A DNA stretch of 64,000 nucleotides. Source: Pseudomonadota bacterium. GTDB taxonomy: Bacteria > Pseudomonadota > Gammaproteobacteria > Burkholderiales > Casimicrobiaceae. The position numbers and the translations under genes are program-made. This document shows, in pieces, positions 29,088-36,997 of this stretch. The stretch's first letter is position 1. Each line of letters begins with the position of its first letter. The stretch covers positions 41,031 through 105,030 of the forward strand of contig JAFEDD010000004.1 of assembly GCA_018241765.1 (NCBI GenBank), read 5' to 3'. The notes under the pieces were generated by a model. The model did not search any database, was not told where the DNA came from, and saw only the letters and a list, made by a program, of their open reading frames with translations.

Positions 29088-30163
29088 CGAGGCTCGAGCA
29101 CGACTCGCCCGAGCACCCGCCCCTGTGCCAAATCAGAGAGCGCTTCGTTGACCTCGGCCAGCGGCCGCCGGTCGAGCGGAATTTCCGGCAGCGCCGTGTG
29201 CTGCGCCAGCGCGACCAGACGCTGCAAGTCACGCAGACTGCCCACGTAGGAGCCGACGATGGCGAGCGACTTCAGCGCGAAGTTCGGCAGCGGCATGCGC
29301 AATTCGCCGCCGAAGAGTCCGACCATGACCACGCGTCCGCCGCGCCGCACGAGGTTCACGGCCAGCGCCGCGCTCGCCTCGGAGCCGACGAAGTCGATGG
29401 CGGCGGCGACGTTGAACGCGCATGCCTTGTTGATCGTCTTCCATGCCTCCGGCTCGTTCGGGTCGAACGCAAGCGCCGCGCCGTGCATGAGCGCCGCCGC
29501 GCGCTTCGCCGGATCGGGGTCGATGGCGACGATGCGCGCCTTCACCTGACTGCCAAGCAGCGCCACCGCCGTCATGCCGACGCCGCCGCAACCGATCACG
29601 GCCACCACATCGTCGCCGCCGACCGCGGGCAATTTGCCGATGGCCGACAACGCCGTGATGCCCGCGCAGGCGAAGGTCGCCGCCCGCGCCGGGTCGAGCG
29701 TGCCGAGCGGTACCAAATATTTGGCGTGCGGCACCCGCACGAGATCGGCGTACCCGCCCGGCCACTGAAAGCCCAGGTTGCGCGGGCCCTTCGCGCACAG
29801 ATGATCGTCCCCCGCCGCGCACGTCGCGCAGGCACCGCAGCCGATCCACGGGTAGACCACCACGCGCTCGCCCACCGCCACGCCAGTCACCTCGGGGCCG
29901 GTCGCGCAGACTTCGCCCGCGATCTCGTGCCCCATCGTCACCGGCAGCGCGATTCCAGCGCGCTCGAACGACGAGCGCTTGCCGCCGCCCAGTTCGAAGC
30001 CCCCGGCCTGCAAATGCAGATCGGAGTGGCAGATGCCGCAGTGCGTGACGCGCACCACGACTTCGTGTCCGGTCAGCGGCGCGAGATCGTCCGCTCGCTC
30101 GGAAAGCGATCCGCCCCACGCGGAAAACGCCAAACGATGAGCACACTGGCACTGGTATTGCAT
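29084..30163 (-). CDS. Zinc-dependent alcohol dehydrogenase family protein
   Basis: 359-residue medium-chain dehydrogenase. Catalytic zinc ligands in THCGICHSDLHLQ and GHEIAGEV, four-cysteine structural zinc site CGACATCAAGDDHLC, Rossmann motif VIGCGGVGMTA and the acidic residue in IVAIDPDPAKR that favours NAD over NADP. GGAGGGAACC precedes the ATG at 30163; the 67-codon upstream extension is discarded. Alcohol or aldehyde substrate unknown. Divergent from the SDR gene across a 99 bp promoter region. Confidence 0.9.
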   Translation of the reverse strand: MQYQCQCAHRLAFSAWGGSLSERADDLAPLTGHEVVVRVTHCGICHSDLHLQAGGFELGGGKRSSFERAGIALPVTMGHEIAGEVCATGPEVTGVAVGERVVVYPWIGCGACATCAAGDDHLCAKGPRNLGFQWPGGYADLVRVPHAKYLVPLGTLDPARAATFACAGITALSAIGKLPAVGGDDVVAVIGCGGVGMTAVALLGSQVKARIVAIDPDPAKRAAALMHGAALAFDPNEPEAWKTINKACAFNVAAAIDFVGSEASAALAVNLVRRGGRVVMVGLFGGELRMPLPNFALKSLAIVGSYVGSLRDLQRLVALAQHTALPEIPLDRRPLAEVNEALSDLAQGRVLGRVVLEPR

Positions 30164-30262
30164 GGTTCCCTCCGTCAGCACAGGCGCAATCGACGGCCGA
30201 TGCGCCACGCCATTGCCGGACAATACAACGAAGCCCACGATGCGACACCTCCGATCACCACG

Positions 30263-31042
30263 ATGACTGCCACGCCCACCCCCTCCCGTCCCCTCACCAT
30301 CCTCACCGGCGCCTCGCGCGGGCTCGGGCTCGGCATGGCGCGCGCGCTGATCGCCGAGGGCCATGCGCTACTGACCCTCGCGCGGCACGACAGCGCCGAA
30401 CTCGCGGCGCTTGCGCGCAACACGCCCGGCGCCTCGCTGACGCAATGGTCACGCGATCTCGGCGACGGCGGTGCTCGCGCTGCGGCCGATCTCGAACGCT
30501 GGCTCGGCACGCTCGGCGCGAGCGCGTTCGCCAGCGTCACGCTGATCAACAACGCCGCCGTGCTGCCGCGCATCGGGCCCATCGCGGACGCCGACCCGAC
30601 GGACATCGAGCGCGTGCTGCGCGTCGGGCTCGAAGCGCCGATCGCGCTGACCGCCGCGCTCTTGCGGGCCACGGCGGCATGGCGCTGTCCGCGCCGCGTG
30701 TTGCAGATCTCCTCGGGCAACGGTCGCCGCGCGATGGCGGCGCAATCGCTCTACAGCGCGGCCAAGGCCGGGCTCGACCACTTCGCCCGCTGCGTGGCAC
30801 TGGAAGAGGCCGCCCGCGCGAACGGCGCCCGCATCTGCTCGCTCGCCCCCGGCATCATCGACACCGACATGCAGACCGAACTGCGCGCCGCCGACCCGAC
30901 CGCGTTTCCCGACCACGCCCGCTTCGTCGCCTTTCACCGCGAGGGCCTGCTGCTCGGTATCGACGCCGCGGCCAGGCGTGTGCTGGCGTATCTTGCGCGG
31001 CCCAATTTCGGAGAGGAGCCCGTTGCCGATGTACGCGACTGA
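30263..31042 (+). CDS. SDR family NAD(P)-dependent oxidoreductase
   Basis: 259-residue classical short-chain dehydrogenase. Cofactor motif TGASRGLGLG (15-24), NNAAVLPRIGP, catalytic serine in LQISSGNGRR, and YxxxK in LYSAAKAGLDHFARCV. The C-terminal SLAPGIIDTDMQTELR resembles sepiapterin reductase/benzil reductase-type SDRs, but the substrate is not clear. The 3' end overlaps the start of the subtilase gene by 14 bp. Confidence 0.88.
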   Translation: MTATPTPSRPLTILTGASRGLGLGMARALIAEGHALLTLARHDSAELAALARNTPGASLTQWSRDLGDGGARAAADLERWLGTLGASAFASVTLINNAAVLPRIGPIADADPTDIERVLRVGLEAPIALTAALLRATAAWRCPRRVLQISSGNGRRAMAAQSLYSAAKAGLDHFARCVALEEAARANGARICSLAPGIIDTDMQTELRAADPTAFPDHARFVAFHREGLLLGIDAAARRVLAYLARPNFGEEPVADVRD

Positions 31043-32960
31043 CCCGAACGCCCCGCCCCGCCCGAACCCCTGCCCGCCACGGCGAGTGTCCCGCTCGGCC
31101 TTGACCCTCGCCGCGATGGCGCTGGCCTGCGCGCTCGCCACCGGCAGCAGGGTCGCCGCGGCCGCCCCCTTCGTCGCCACGCAGGCTCTGGCCGCCAAGG
31201 CCGACCCGTGGGTGTTGCAGCAATTCGCCCAGCGCGACGCGGTGCCGTTGATCGTGCAGTTGCCCACGCAGGCCGATCTCTCCGGCGCCGAGCACTTGCG
31301 CGACAGGACGGAGCGCGCTCGCTACGTTTTCGAGACGCTGCGCGCGCATGCCGACGCCGCGCAACGCGCGCTTCGCGCTTGGCTCGACGCCCGCGGCATC
31401 GCCCACCGCGCGTTCTGGATCAACAACACGGTCTTTCTGAGCGCCGACGCCACCGTCGCGAACGAACTCGCCACCCGCCCCGACGTCGCACGGCTCGGCG
31501 CGAACCCAAGCGTGCGGCTGGAACTGCCAGCGCAACCGGCGACGCGCTTCGACATGGCCAAATCGACTCAAGGCGCGCTCGGCATCGAAACCGGCGTGGC
31601 GAAGATCGGCGCGCCCGCGCTGTGGGCGGCGGGCTTCACCGGGCAAGGCATCGTCATCGCCGGCGCCGACACCGGCTACGCCTGGGAGCACCCGGCACTG
31701 AAGGCCGCCTACCGCGGCTGGAACGGCGTCAGCAAAAACCACAACTACCACTGGCACGACGCGATCCACGCGGGCGGCGGCATCTGCGGCGCCAATTCAC
31801 CGGTTCCATGTGACGACGGTTCGCACGGCACGCACACGATGGGCACCATGGTCGGCGACGACGGCGCCGGTACCCAGATCGGCGTCGCGCCCGGCGCGCG
31901 CTGGATCGGTTGCCGCAACATGGATCAAGGCAATGGCACGCCGGCGACGTATACCGAGTGTTTTCAGTGGTTCCTCGCACCCACCGACCTCAGCGACAGC
32001 AACCCCGACCCGGCCAAGGCGCCGCACGTCATCAACAACTCCTGGGCCTGTCCTCCATTCGAAGGTTGCACCGACGTCAACGCGCTGAAGAGCGTCGTCG
32101 AAGCGGTGCGCGCGGCCGGCATCCTCGTCGTCGCCAGCGCCGGCAACCGCGGCAGCAGCGGTTGTGGTTCGGTCGACTGGCCCCCGGCCACCTACGGGGC
32201 AAGCTTCAGCGTCGGCGCCAGCTACGGCGGCTCGGCCGACGATGCGATGGCGGATTTTTCCAGTCGCGGCCCGGTCACCGTCGATGGCAGCAACCGGCTG
32301 AAGCCGGACATCGTCGCCCCCGGCTTCGGCGTCGTCTCCAGCATTCCCGGTGGAGGCTATGCCGCGAGCAGTGGCACCTCGATGGCCGGCCCGCACGTGG
32401 TCGGCGCGGCCGCGCTCTTGATGTCGGCACACCCGGAACTGATCGGCAACCCCGACGCCATCATCCGCACCTTCAAGCGCACGGCGGTGCGGCATGTCTC
32501 GGCCATGGGCTGCGGCAGCATTGCCACCACGGTGCCCAACAACGAATATGGCTGGGGCCGCATCGACGTCGCCGCCGCCCACACCAACGCGCCGGGCGCC
32601 ACCTTCGACGTCGATCACACGACGTGGGGCGTGCCGGCCGCGAGCGCCAGCGATGGCGTGCTGATCGTGCGCTATCTGTTCGGCATTCGCGGTGCGCGGC
32701 TCGTCGCCGGCGCGCTGGCGGGCGACGCCACGCTGACCGACCCGAACGCGGTCGAAGCGCGGCTCGCGGCATTGCTGCCTGCGCTCGACATCGACGGCGA
32801 TGGCGAGCGCCTTGCCACCCGCGACGGGCTGCTCGTCGTGCGCTTCCTGCTCGGTCTGCGCGGCAATGCGCTGATCCAGGGTGCAGCGGCAGCGAGCGGC
32901 ACGCGCACCACGGCCGCCGACATCGAAGCCTATCTCGCGCTGTTGACGCCGCCGCTCTAA
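31029..32960 (+). CDS. Secreted subtilisin-like (S8) serine protease with dockerin-like C-terminal repeats
   Basis: 643 residues. Signal sequence about 20-46 (ALTLAAMALACALATGS...AAAAP), an I9-like propeptide (about 47-175), then the peptidase S8 domain (about 185-525): Asp in IAGADTGYAWEHP, His in DGSHGTHTMGTMVG, oxyanion Asn in VINNSWACPP, Ser in SSGTSMAGPHVVGAAALL. Extra cysteine pairs (ACPPFEGC, SSGCGSVDW) suggest disulfides. The tail (about 545-643) holds two EF-hand/dockerin-like repeats, ASDGVLIVRYLFGIRG and DIDGDGERLATRDGLLVVRF. The upstream AGGAG lies inside the SDR gene, implying coupling. Confidence 0.9.
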   Translation: MYATDPNAPPRPNPCPPRRVSRSALTLAAMALACALATGSRVAAAAPFVATQALAAKADPWVLQQFAQRDAVPLIVQLPTQADLSGAEHLRDRTERARYVFETLRAHADAAQRALRAWLDARGIAHRAFWINNTVFLSADATVANELATRPDVARLGANPSVRLELPAQPATRFDMAKSTQGALGIETGVAKIGAPALWAAGFTGQGIVIAGADTGYAWEHPALKAAYRGWNGVSKNHNYHWHDAIHAGGGICGANSPVPCDDGSHGTHTMGTMVGDDGAGTQIGVAPGARWIGCRNMDQGNGTPATYTECFQWFLAPTDLSDSNPDPAKAPHVINNSWACPPFEGCTDVNALKSVVEAVRAAGILVVASAGNRGSSGCGSVDWPPATYGASFSVGASYGGSADDAMADFSSRGPVTVDGSNRLKPDIVAPGFGVVSSIPGGGYAASSGTSMAGPHVVGAAALLMSAHPELIGNPDAIIRTFKRTAVRHVSAMGCGSIATTVPNNEYGWGRIDVAAAHTNAPGATFDVDHTTWGVPAASASDGVLIVRYLFGIRGARLVAGALAGDATLTDPNAVEARLAALLPALDIDGDGERLATRDGLLVVRFLLGLRGNALIQGAAAASGTRTTAADIEAYLALLTPPL

Positions 32961-32966
32961 CCCGCC

Positions 32967-33638
32967 ATGCACGCAACCGCTCACGCCCGCCCCTCGCGGC
33001 CAACGCAACCGAGCACCGAAGCCATCGCGGCGCTGCCGCCATTCGCCCCGCTCGCGCTCGAACGCATCAGCGTACCGCGCACCGGCGACGAGTTCGCGCA
33101 GGCGCTCGCCACGCTGCGCCGCGAAGCGTTCATCGGTTTCGACACCGAATCGAAACCCACCTTCCGCAAGGGCGAAACTTCCACCGGACCGCACGTCGTG
33201 CAGTTCGCGACGTTGGAGCGCGCGTGGCTCTTTCAGGTGGGCAACGCAGCCGGTCGCGCCGCGCTCGGCGAATTGCTCGCGAGCGCCACGACGGTCAAGG
33301 TCGGCTTCGGGCTGCGCTCCGATCGCAGCCACATCCGCGCGCGCCTCGGCAGCCCACTGCGCGGCGTGCTCGACCTCACCACCTGGTTTCATGGCCAGGG
33401 CTATCGCAACGAAATCGGCGTGCGCGGCGCCATCGCCATCGTGCTCGGGCAGCAGTTTCGCAAATCCAAACGCCTCAGCACGTCGAACTGGGCCGCCGCC
33501 GAGCTCAGTCCCGCACAATGCAGCTACGCCGCCAACGACGCCTTCGGCGCCATCGCCGTCTTCCACTCGCTCGCGGCACGGGGCGAAAACCGCTGGCCGA
33601 TCCTGAACGGCGACGATATCGACACGACCGACGGGTAG
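32967..33638 (+). CDS. DEDDy-type 3'-5' exonuclease domain protein
   Basis: 223 residues. RNase D-like fold: first acidic pair in FIGFDTESKP, third in VKVGFGLRSDRSHI, fourth in YAANDAFGAIAVF with the Tyr of the YxxxD (DEDDy) class. Length matches the small stand-alone 3'-5' exonucleases of proteobacteria. Seven bases after the protease stop; the pairing is probably only positional. Confidence 0.85.
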   Translation: MHATAHARPSRPTQPSTEAIAALPPFAPLALERISVPRTGDEFAQALATLRREAFIGFDTESKPTFRKGETSTGPHVVQFATLERAWLFQVGNAAGRAALGELLASATTVKVGFGLRSDRSHIRARLGSPLRGVLDLTTWFHGQGYRNEIGVRGAIAIVLGQQFRKSKRLSTSNWAAAELSPAQCSYAANDAFGAIAVFHSLAARGENRWPILNGDDIDTTDG

Positions 33639-33795
33639 GTCGGCCCCTTGCCAAGCGAGCGACAGCCGATCGCCGCGTCCCGCTGTGTGTGGCGATGGAA
33701 GGCACGGGGTGTGTCGCCCAACGATGGCTTGCGCGGCGCAAAAATCGCCATTAGCATGACATCGTGATCAAGCACGGCACCATCGCGAACAGAGC

Positions 33796-34380
33796 AGGAC
33801 GCCCATCCGCCACCTTCGCCCTTGGCTTGGCGTGCTGTGCGCCGCGCTGCTGCTCGGCGGTTGTGGCTTTCGCCGCGATGGCTTCGACTTCGGGCGCATG
33901 GTGCTGTTCTCCGCCGTCGCCGGACAAATCGTGCGCGACGGCCAACCCGTCGCCGGCGCCACCGTCACGCGCCACGCCAACTTCCACGGCGAGGAGCACA
34001 CCGACTCCACCGTCACCGACGCCCACGGCAATTTCCGCTTCGGCACCATGAAAACCTTCACTCTGCTCTATCAGGTGCTGCCGTCGGAGCCGGCCATGCT
34101 GCAAGTCATGACCGTGAGCGTAGGCTCAACGACCGAGGAAGTCTGGCGTCACGTGAAGCGTGGCTACGAGGACAACAATGAGCTGTGGTTTGATGTCCCT
34201 GATTTCGTCAAAGAGAAAACAGAGTATTTGCGCATCGACGCCCAGACCGATCCGATCCGTGCCGTGTGCACGCTTGGCGCAGAGCCCAAGCTCGTTGGCG
34301 ATGTCTGGGGCACTTGCGATTTCATCGGCAAGGACGGGCAGCCAGCCAAGATGGTGCCGTTTACGCCGCCTTCCTATTAG
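33796..34380 (+). pseudogene. DUF6795-like lipoprotein, copy 1 (start codon lost)
   Basis: Homologue of the intact gene at 34734-35315. The ATG of copy 2 is AGG here (33796-33798); the rest of the 194-codon frame is open. A GTG at 33832 could start a shorter protein that keeps the lipobox LLLGGC but lacks the basic n-region, and it has no ribosome site. Residues about 97-145 differ strongly from copy 2, the rest is nearly identical. It may be a dead gene or a weakly translated variant immunity protein. Confidence 0.7.
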
Positions 34381-34400
34381 CCCTTGCCGCCTGTACCAGC

Positions 34401-34697
34401 AGGCCACTACTTTCCCCCGCCAAAGCCGTCACTCTTGCCAACGACCTGTACAAGTTCATCGAGGATCCCAGCCGCGCCATCGCCACACTGAACGCGAGCG
34501 GCCTCTTCCACCTCACGCGACCGCAGGTCGCGCAGGGACGAACCGGCGTCCGTGGGTGGGAAGGTTTCTCCGACATGGGGTTTGCCGCCGAAGGCGTGGG
34601 AGCGTTCAAGGATGACGCGTTCGTCGTGATGCGAGGCACCGGGCTGGCGAGATTTGCGTCGGTGGCTTGCGCGGCGCGAAATTCGCCATTAGCATGA
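34401..34697 (+). pseudogene. Truncated class 3 lipase, N-terminal fragment
   Basis: Corresponds to the first ~80 residues of the lipase at 35338-36618. The start ATG reads AGG (34401-34403). From GLFHLTRPQV to FVVMRGT the translation is identical to the intact copy; the first 30 residues differ (LANDLYKFIEDPSRAIATLN against LAEGVYKLLEDPNGAIARLN). The match ends at GGCACCG and the frame runs on through foreign codons to a stop at 34697. No catalytic residues remain. Relic of the tandem duplication; it fills the 353 bp between the lipoprotein copies. Confidence 0.8.
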
Positions 34698-34733
34698 TCT
34701 CGTGATCAAGCACAGCACCATCGCGAACAGAGC

Positions 34734-35315
34734 ATGACGCCCACCCGCCACCTTCGCCCCTGGCTTGGCGTGCTGTGCGCCGCGCTGCTGCTCGGCGGTT
34801 GTGGCTTTCGCCGCGATGGCTTCGACTTCGGGCGCATGGTGCTGTTCTCCGCCGTCGCCGGACAAATCGTGCGCAACGGTCAGCCCGTCGCCGGCGCCAC
34901 CGTCACGCGCCACGCCAACTTCCACGGCGAGGAGCACACCGACTCCACCGTCACCGACGCCCACGGCAATTTCCGCTTCGGCACCATGAAAACCTTCACG
35001 CTGCTCTTTCAGGTGCTGCCATCAGAGCCCGTCGTGCCCCAGAACATCATCGTCGCCGCAGACGGTTCCACGCAAAAAATCTGGAGCCACGTGAAGCGTG
35101 GCTACGAGGACAACAATGAGTTGTGGTTTCACATATTTCATCTCGAGACACCGAACGAGTATTTGCGCGTCGACGCCCAGACCGACCCGATCCGTGTCGT
35201 GTGCACGCTTGGCGCAGAGCCCAAACTCGTTGGCGATATCTGGGGCACTTGCGATTTCATCGGCAACGACGGTCAGTCAGCCAAGATGGTGCCGTTTACG
35301 CCGCCTTCCTATTAG
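34734..35315 (+). CDS. DUF6795-like periplasmic lipoprotein (candidate immunity protein)
   Basis: 193 residues. Lipoprotein signal MTPTRHLRPWLGVLCAALLL with lipobox LLGGC (Cys23). The mature part begins with a transthyretin/carboxypeptidase-regulatory-like fold: VLFSAVAGQIVRNGQPVAGA, VTRHANFHGEEHTDSTVTDA, HGNFRFGTM, a pattern I associate with DUF6795. The ATG is at 34734. The intact lipase gene starts 22 bp after its stop. Lipoproteins next to signal-less lipases are the usual layout of type VI lipase effector/immunity pairs, hence the suggestion that it protects against the lipase; this is inference. Confidence 0.75.
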   Translation: MTPTRHLRPWLGVLCAALLLGGCGFRRDGFDFGRMVLFSAVAGQIVRNGQPVAGATVTRHANFHGEEHTDSTVTDAHGNFRFGTMKTFTLLFQVLPSEPVVPQNIIVAADGSTQKIWSHVKRGYEDNNELWFHIFHLETPNEYLRVDAQTDPIRVVCTLGAEPKLVGDIWGTCDFIGNDGQSAKMVPFTPPSY

Positions 35316-35337
35316 CCACATCATCACCTATTTCGAT

Positions 35338-36618
35338 ATGCCACAACTTCCCCCAAAAGCAGCGGTTGAGCTAGCAGAAGGCGTTTACAAGTTGCTCGAG
35401 GATCCCAACGGCGCCATCGCCAGACTGAACGCCCACGGCCTCTTCCACCTCACGCGACCGCAAGTCGCGCAGGGACGAACCGGCGTCCGTGGGTGGGAAG
35501 GTTTCTCCGATATGGGGTTTGCCGCCGAAGGCGTGGGAGCGTTCAAGGATGACGCGTTCGTCGTGATGCGGGGCACCGATCTGGGCCGAGACTGGCTGAC
35601 CGACGGCAGCCTCGCCGCCTCCGAGCTGAACCTGAACGCGACCCATCAGGGCTTCAAGAGCGCATGGGACACCATCGCGCCGCGCGTGCGGGCGTTCTTT
35701 GCGAGCCGTGGGAGGCGGTATGCCCGCATCCATTGCATCGGCCACAGCCTCGGCGGCGCGCTTGCGAATCTGGCTGCACTGGACGTGGCCCCGTTCGGGC
35801 CGCCGGAGCTCTACACCTTTGGCGCGCCGCGCGTGGGGCTGATCGGCTTGGCGCGCGCCATCACGAGCGCGGTGGGCAGCGAGCGCATCCACCGCGTCGC
35901 GCACATCGCCGACCCGGTGCCCATGGTGCCGTTAATCCCGTACGTGCATGCGCCGGTGAACGGTGCCGTGATTCAGTTTGGCAGCGACACGGTGCCGATT
36001 GATCCGCGGGAGCATTTCATCGACCACTATGTCGCGGCCATCGGCAATGCGTCATGGGCGCAACTCGGGGTGACGCGCGACCAGCCGTATGCCGCGAGGA
36101 GGCCCGCGCAACGGTTGCTCGAACCACTTCGAAAGGATCTCGATCGTGTCCCACCCGGCAGCGTGCAAGCGTTGAAGACCATCGCATTTGCGTATGACGT
36201 GGTGTACGAGGTGGAAGGCACGGTCACCACGACGACGGTCGGCGTGGCTTCACTGGCCGCCGGCACGGCGCTCGATCGACTGGCGGTGCTGGATGCGGAG
36301 CTCGACAAGCGCCAGAGGCAGTTGGAACGCGCGGCGGCTCAGGCTGGCATCGCGGCCGGCAGGCAGGCGGGCCGTGCGGCGCGTGCCGTCGGCGAAGAAA
36401 TGGGCAATGCACTGGCACGTTACGGTGAAGCCGAGATGCTTGCGGCGCAGGCGCAGGTCGAGATGATGCAGGCCGCGGCGGATGCGATCCATCGTTGGGC
36501 CGGGCGCACCCGCCTCTCGGTTCAGGTGGCCGCGAACGAAGCCCAGCGACGCGCGGTGCGGCTGGCGATTCAAACGGTCTACCGTGCGGCGATGGCGGCG
36601 ACCGCGAACGCTCATTGA
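35338..36618 (+). CDS. Class 3 lipase family protein without signal peptide (candidate antibacterial effector)
   Basis: 426 residues. The alpha/beta-hydrolase domain (about 30-245) has the nucleophile elbow GHSLGG at 135-140 (Ser137), Asp192 in HIADPVPMVPLI and a His at 226 or 230 in EHFIDHYVA, completing a lipase triad. Residues about 290-426 are Ala-rich, helical, probably a coiled coil (LDAELDKRQRQLERAAAQAG). No signal peptide, as expected for effectors delivered by a secretion machine rather than Sec. The preceding lipoprotein gene and the truncated extra copy resemble toxin-immunity loci. No Hcp, VgrG or PAAR gene is in the window. A phospholipase or other esterase of housekeeping type cannot be excluded. 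Confidence 0.8.
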   Translation: MPQLPPKAAVELAEGVYKLLEDPNGAIARLNAHGLFHLTRPQVAQGRTGVRGWEGFSDMGFAAEGVGAFKDDAFVVMRGTDLGRDWLTDGSLAASELNLNATHQGFKSAWDTIAPRVRAFFASRGRRYARIHCIGHSLGGALANLAALDVAPFGPPELYTFGAPRVGLIGLARAITSAVGSERIHRVAHIADPVPMVPLIPYVHAPVNGAVIQFGSDTVPIDPREHFIDHYVAAIGNASWAQLGVTRDQPYAARRPAQRLLEPLRKDLDRVPPGSVQALKTIAFAYDVVYEVEGTVTTTTVGVASLAAGTALDRLAVLDAELDKRQRQLERAAAQAGIAAGRQAGRAARAVGEEMGNALARYGEAEMLAAQAQVEMMQAAADAIHRWAGRTRLSVQVAANEAQRRAVRLAIQTVYRAAMAATANAH

Positions 36619-36637
36619 TCACGGCGCGCAACAGGCG

Positions 36638-36943
36638 CTACGGCGGCATCGGGGCGCCGCAGTTCCAGCAGCTCTCGAAGCCGCCCTCGATGTGCTCGTG
36701 ACATTGCCGACACACCCATTGCCGTTGCGGCAGTTGCAGGAAGGCGTCGAGCAGCGCGCGGGCACGCTCGGCCTGCGCATCCTCGGCGACCCAGAGCTCG
36801 GGCAGGCATTGCTGCGGTGGCAGATCGCCCACGCCACCGGCGAGGTATTGCCGTTGCAGCAGCGCCTCGATGCCATCGGCGCGCAGCACGTCGAGCCACA
36901 GCGTGGCGATGGTGAGGTTGGGCGCGCTGGCGATTTTCTGCAT
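36638..36943 (-). CDS. DUF2007 domain protein with C-terminal zinc ribbon
   Basis: 101 residues. The N-terminal part (ATLWLDVLRADGIEALLQRQ ... LPELWVAEDAQAERARALLD) matches the small DUF2007 'putative signal-transducing' fold. The C-terminus has paired cysteines CRQC and CWNCG that would bind zinc. Role unknown. Downstream of the aminotransferase gene on the same strand with a 54 bp gap, possibly co-transcribed. Confidence 0.8.
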   Translation of the reverse strand: MQKIASAPNLTIATLWLDVLRADGIEALLQRQYLAGGVGDLPPQQCLPELWVAEDAQAERARALLDAFLQLPQRQWVCRQCHEHIEGGFESCWNCGAPMPP

Positions 36944-36997
36944 CGGCGTCGGGCCGCGGCAGCTATCGCGGCGTCACGGCCACAGGGCGCCGCGCCC

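Larger units (their letters stand above)
33725..35578 (+). repeat. Tandem duplication of a lipoprotein + lipase-start cassette
   Basis: Unit 1 (33725-34641) and unit 2 (34663-35578) are about 917 bp each, nearly identical over long stretches and offset by 937-938 bp. Each contains the same upstream sequence (TGGCTTGCGCGGCGC...), a ~190-codon lipoprotein frame and the first ~80 codons of a lipase. Unit 2 continues into the complete lipase; unit 1 stops at GGCACCG and is followed by only 21 bp before unit 2. Divergence is concentrated in two blocks (see findings). Confidence 0.9.

Noticed and set aside
28361-30262. Plus-strand frame continuous with the SDR gene upstream of 30263
   Set aside because: The upstream part overlaps repeat P2 and runs antisense to the alcohol dehydrogenase gene; only the SDR portion has family motifs.
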